From an uncultured Bacteroidales bacterium (GTDB taxonomy: Bacteria > Bacteroidota > Bacteroidia > Bacteroidales > UBA932): a stretch of 6,285 bases of DNA. Under the pieces are notes generated by a model, which saw only the letters and a program-made list of their open reading frames with translations, had not been told where the DNA came from and did no database searches. Positions within the stretch are counted from its first letter, which is position 1. Each line of letters starts with the position of its first letter. The stretch is taken from the NCBI GenBank assembly GCA_905236955.1, contig CAJOQW010000102.1, forward strand, positions 1 to 6,285, written 5' to 3'. Below, piece by piece: positions 5,122 through 6,285 of the stretch. Position numbers and translations under genes: made by a program.

Positions 5122-6285
5122 TTACCGCTTGAGTCTCAGGGAATTCGCCACAACGCATACCGAGCTCATGGCCATGCATGCTGCGGCTATCATCGGGTTC
5201 AGTGAGAATCCGAAGACCCCAGCCGCCATGGGCACTGCAATCAGGTTGTATATGAATGCCCAAAAGAGGTTCCCGGCTATTATCCTGTTGGTTTTCCGAC
5301 TGAGACGAATCAGGGTGGGAATCTTCCCAAGGTCGGACGATACGATTGTCACCATTGCCGTATCGATGGCTATATCGCTGCCCTGTCCCATCGCTATCCC
5401 GACATCGGCAGTGGCAAGCGCTGCGCTGTCGTTTATGCCGTCTCCTACCATGGCCACCCGCTTCTTGGACTGTTGGAGTTCCTTGATGAAGGCCGCTTTT
5501 TCTGCGGGAAGGACACCGGGCCGGATATTGTCTATGCCTGCATTTGCGGCTGTCAGGGCGGCACTTTCAGCATTGTCTCCGGTGAGCATGCTGGTTTCTA
5601 TTCCCATGTCGCGGAGCTCTTTCACCGAATCTGCGGATGTTTCCTTCAACTTGTCGGCTACCGCGAACACCGCGATGACGTGTTCTTCGTCGCTGAAATA
5701 AACTACGGTATAACCATCCGAAGTCCATTGCTGCCCAAGCGCACAGGGTTCCGGTGCCGTATTCCCTACATGATAGCGCTCGCTCATGAACGTTGCGCTG
5801 ATACCGCTTCCCGGGATGGCGGTGAAATCGGATATCTCCTTAGGGGTGACGTCTTCACCGATAGTTGCGGCGAGTGCGGAGGCCAGGGGGTGTTCGGAGT
5901 TCTTCTCCATGGCGAGCATGATGCCCTTGGCGGACGGGGCGAACCATTTGCTCTGCAGCACGACAGGCTTGCCGGCAGTCAGCGTTCCCGTCTTGTCGAG
6001 GACGACCGAGTCGATTTTCGCTGCGAGTTGCAGGACGTCCGCGTCCTTTATGAGAATTCCCTCGTCCGCGCCCTTCCCTATGCCGGCCACGACAGCGGTG
6101 GGCGTCGCCAATCCCAGGGAGCAGGGACAGGCTATCACCAGTACTGATACCATGTAAAGGAGGGCATTCCCGAAGCCTCCTCCCTCATTTGCGAAGAAGC
6201 ACCAGTAGAAGAAAGTGACTAGAGCGATCAGGATAATTGCCGGGACGAACACCGCGGCGACCTTGTCCACGGTGCGCTGGATCCT
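5122..6285 (-). CDS. copA: Cu+-exporting P1B-type ATPase, C-terminal part (5' end off window)
   Basis: Inner-membrane copper-efflux pump that couples ATP hydrolysis to Cu+ export. The frame is open to the right edge: five codons (RIQRT) precede a GTG that encodes an internal Val, not a start. Numbering from the edge, two membrane helices come first, the second carrying the CPC metal site at 53-55 (ACPCSLGLATPT). The phosphorylation site DKTGT has Asp97. The nucleotide domain has SEHP at 130-133 and PGSGI. TGDN is at 235-238 and the hinge GDGIND at 281-286. Two final helices carry the YN motif at 346-347 and MAMSS (MxxSS) at 371-375. CPC, YN and MxxSS together are the signature of the Cu+ (P1B-1) group. 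The metal-binding N-terminal domain, the first helices and the actuator domain lie outside the window. The stop is 9 bp from the convergent kinase stop. Confidence 0.95.
   Translation of the reverse strand, partial: RIQRTVDKVAAVFVPAIILIALVTFFYWCFFANEGGGFGNALLYMVSVLVIACPCSLGLATPTAVVAGIGKGADEGILIKDADVLQLAAKIDSVVLDKTGTLTAGKPVVLQSKWFAPSAKGIMLAMEKNSEHPLASALAATIGEDVTPKEISDFTAIPGSGISATFMSERYHVGNTAPEPCALGQQWTSDGYTVVYFSDEEHVIAVFAVADKLKETSADSVKELRDMGIETSMLTGDNAESAALTAANAGIDNIRPGVLPAEKAAFIKELQQSKKRVAMVGDGINDSAALATADVGIAMGQGSDIAIDTAMVTIVSSDLGKIPTLIRLSRKTNRIIAGNLFWAFIYNLIAVPMAAGVFGFSLNPMIAAACMAMSSVCVVANSLRLKR

Noticed and set aside
5113..5130. Small GCGG/CCGC hairpin at the convergent gene ends, with four T residues after it on the minus strand
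   Set aside because: The stem is only four base pairs plus a bulge and overlaps the coding end of the ATPase; too weak to call a terminator by eye.
4886..5701. 271-codon plus-strand frame spanning the kinase 3' end and the copper ATPase
   Set aside because: It is out of frame with the kinase and antisense to the copper ATPase; it is low-complexity Ser/Ala/Met-rich, as expected for a shadow.
5473..6147. 224-codon plus-strand frame opposite the copper ATPase
   Set aside because: It is antisense to a region with DKTGT, TGDN and GDGIND motifs and has no independent support.

Overview
The window looks like chromosomal DNA from a member of the Bacteroidota, most likely the order Bacteroidales. 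Three things point there: the protein types (a MIQVYCKN-type TGS/ThrRS-like/uridine-kinase fusion, a Bacteroidota GNAT-like family and an HLDF-type M23 lipoprotein), AT-rich intergenic patches with the Bacteroidota -7 element TAnnTTTG, and no convincing Shine-Dalgarno sequences. Coding DNA is moderately GC-rich, with frequent ATA (Ile) and AGG (Arg) codons. No mobile element, CRISPR array, tRNA or rRNA was seen. The assignment rests on sequence reading alone.

Layout from left to right. (1) 1-2743, minus strand: a probable two-gene operon. A HerA/FtsK-like DUF853 (YjgR-type) P-loop ATPase is followed after only 3-9 bp by a MepM/YebA-like M23 murein endopeptidase lipoprotein whose 3' end lies off the left edge. 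A good Bacteroidota promoter (2786-2817) precedes the ATPase. (2) About 2808-3298, plus strand: a decayed GNAT-like gene. It lacks its N-terminal half, has a -1 frameshift near 3090, and has an internal deletion that removed the acetyl-CoA-binding segment. (3) 3295-3393, minus strand: a possible 32-residue single-span membrane protein whose stop codon overlaps the pseudogene stop. A perfect 9-bp inverted repeat lies inside it. (4) 3442-5112, plus strand: an intact 556-residue nucleoside kinase-like fusion protein. Its -7-like promoter box lies only 5 bp before the ATG. (5) 5122-6285, minus strand: the C-terminal part of a Cu+-exporting P1B-type ATPase, converging on the kinase gene with only 9 bp between the stops.

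These are mostly housekeeping or stress-type genes (envelope remodelling, an ATPase of unknown role, nucleoside metabolism, copper export) and do not form one pathway. I see no clear novel multi-gene system. The most interesting points are the HxD in place of HxH in the M23 active site, the ATPase/endopeptidase pairing, the kinase fusion that lost the ThrRS-type zinc histidines, the small ORF with an embedded hairpin, and the possibly leaderless start of the kinase gene.
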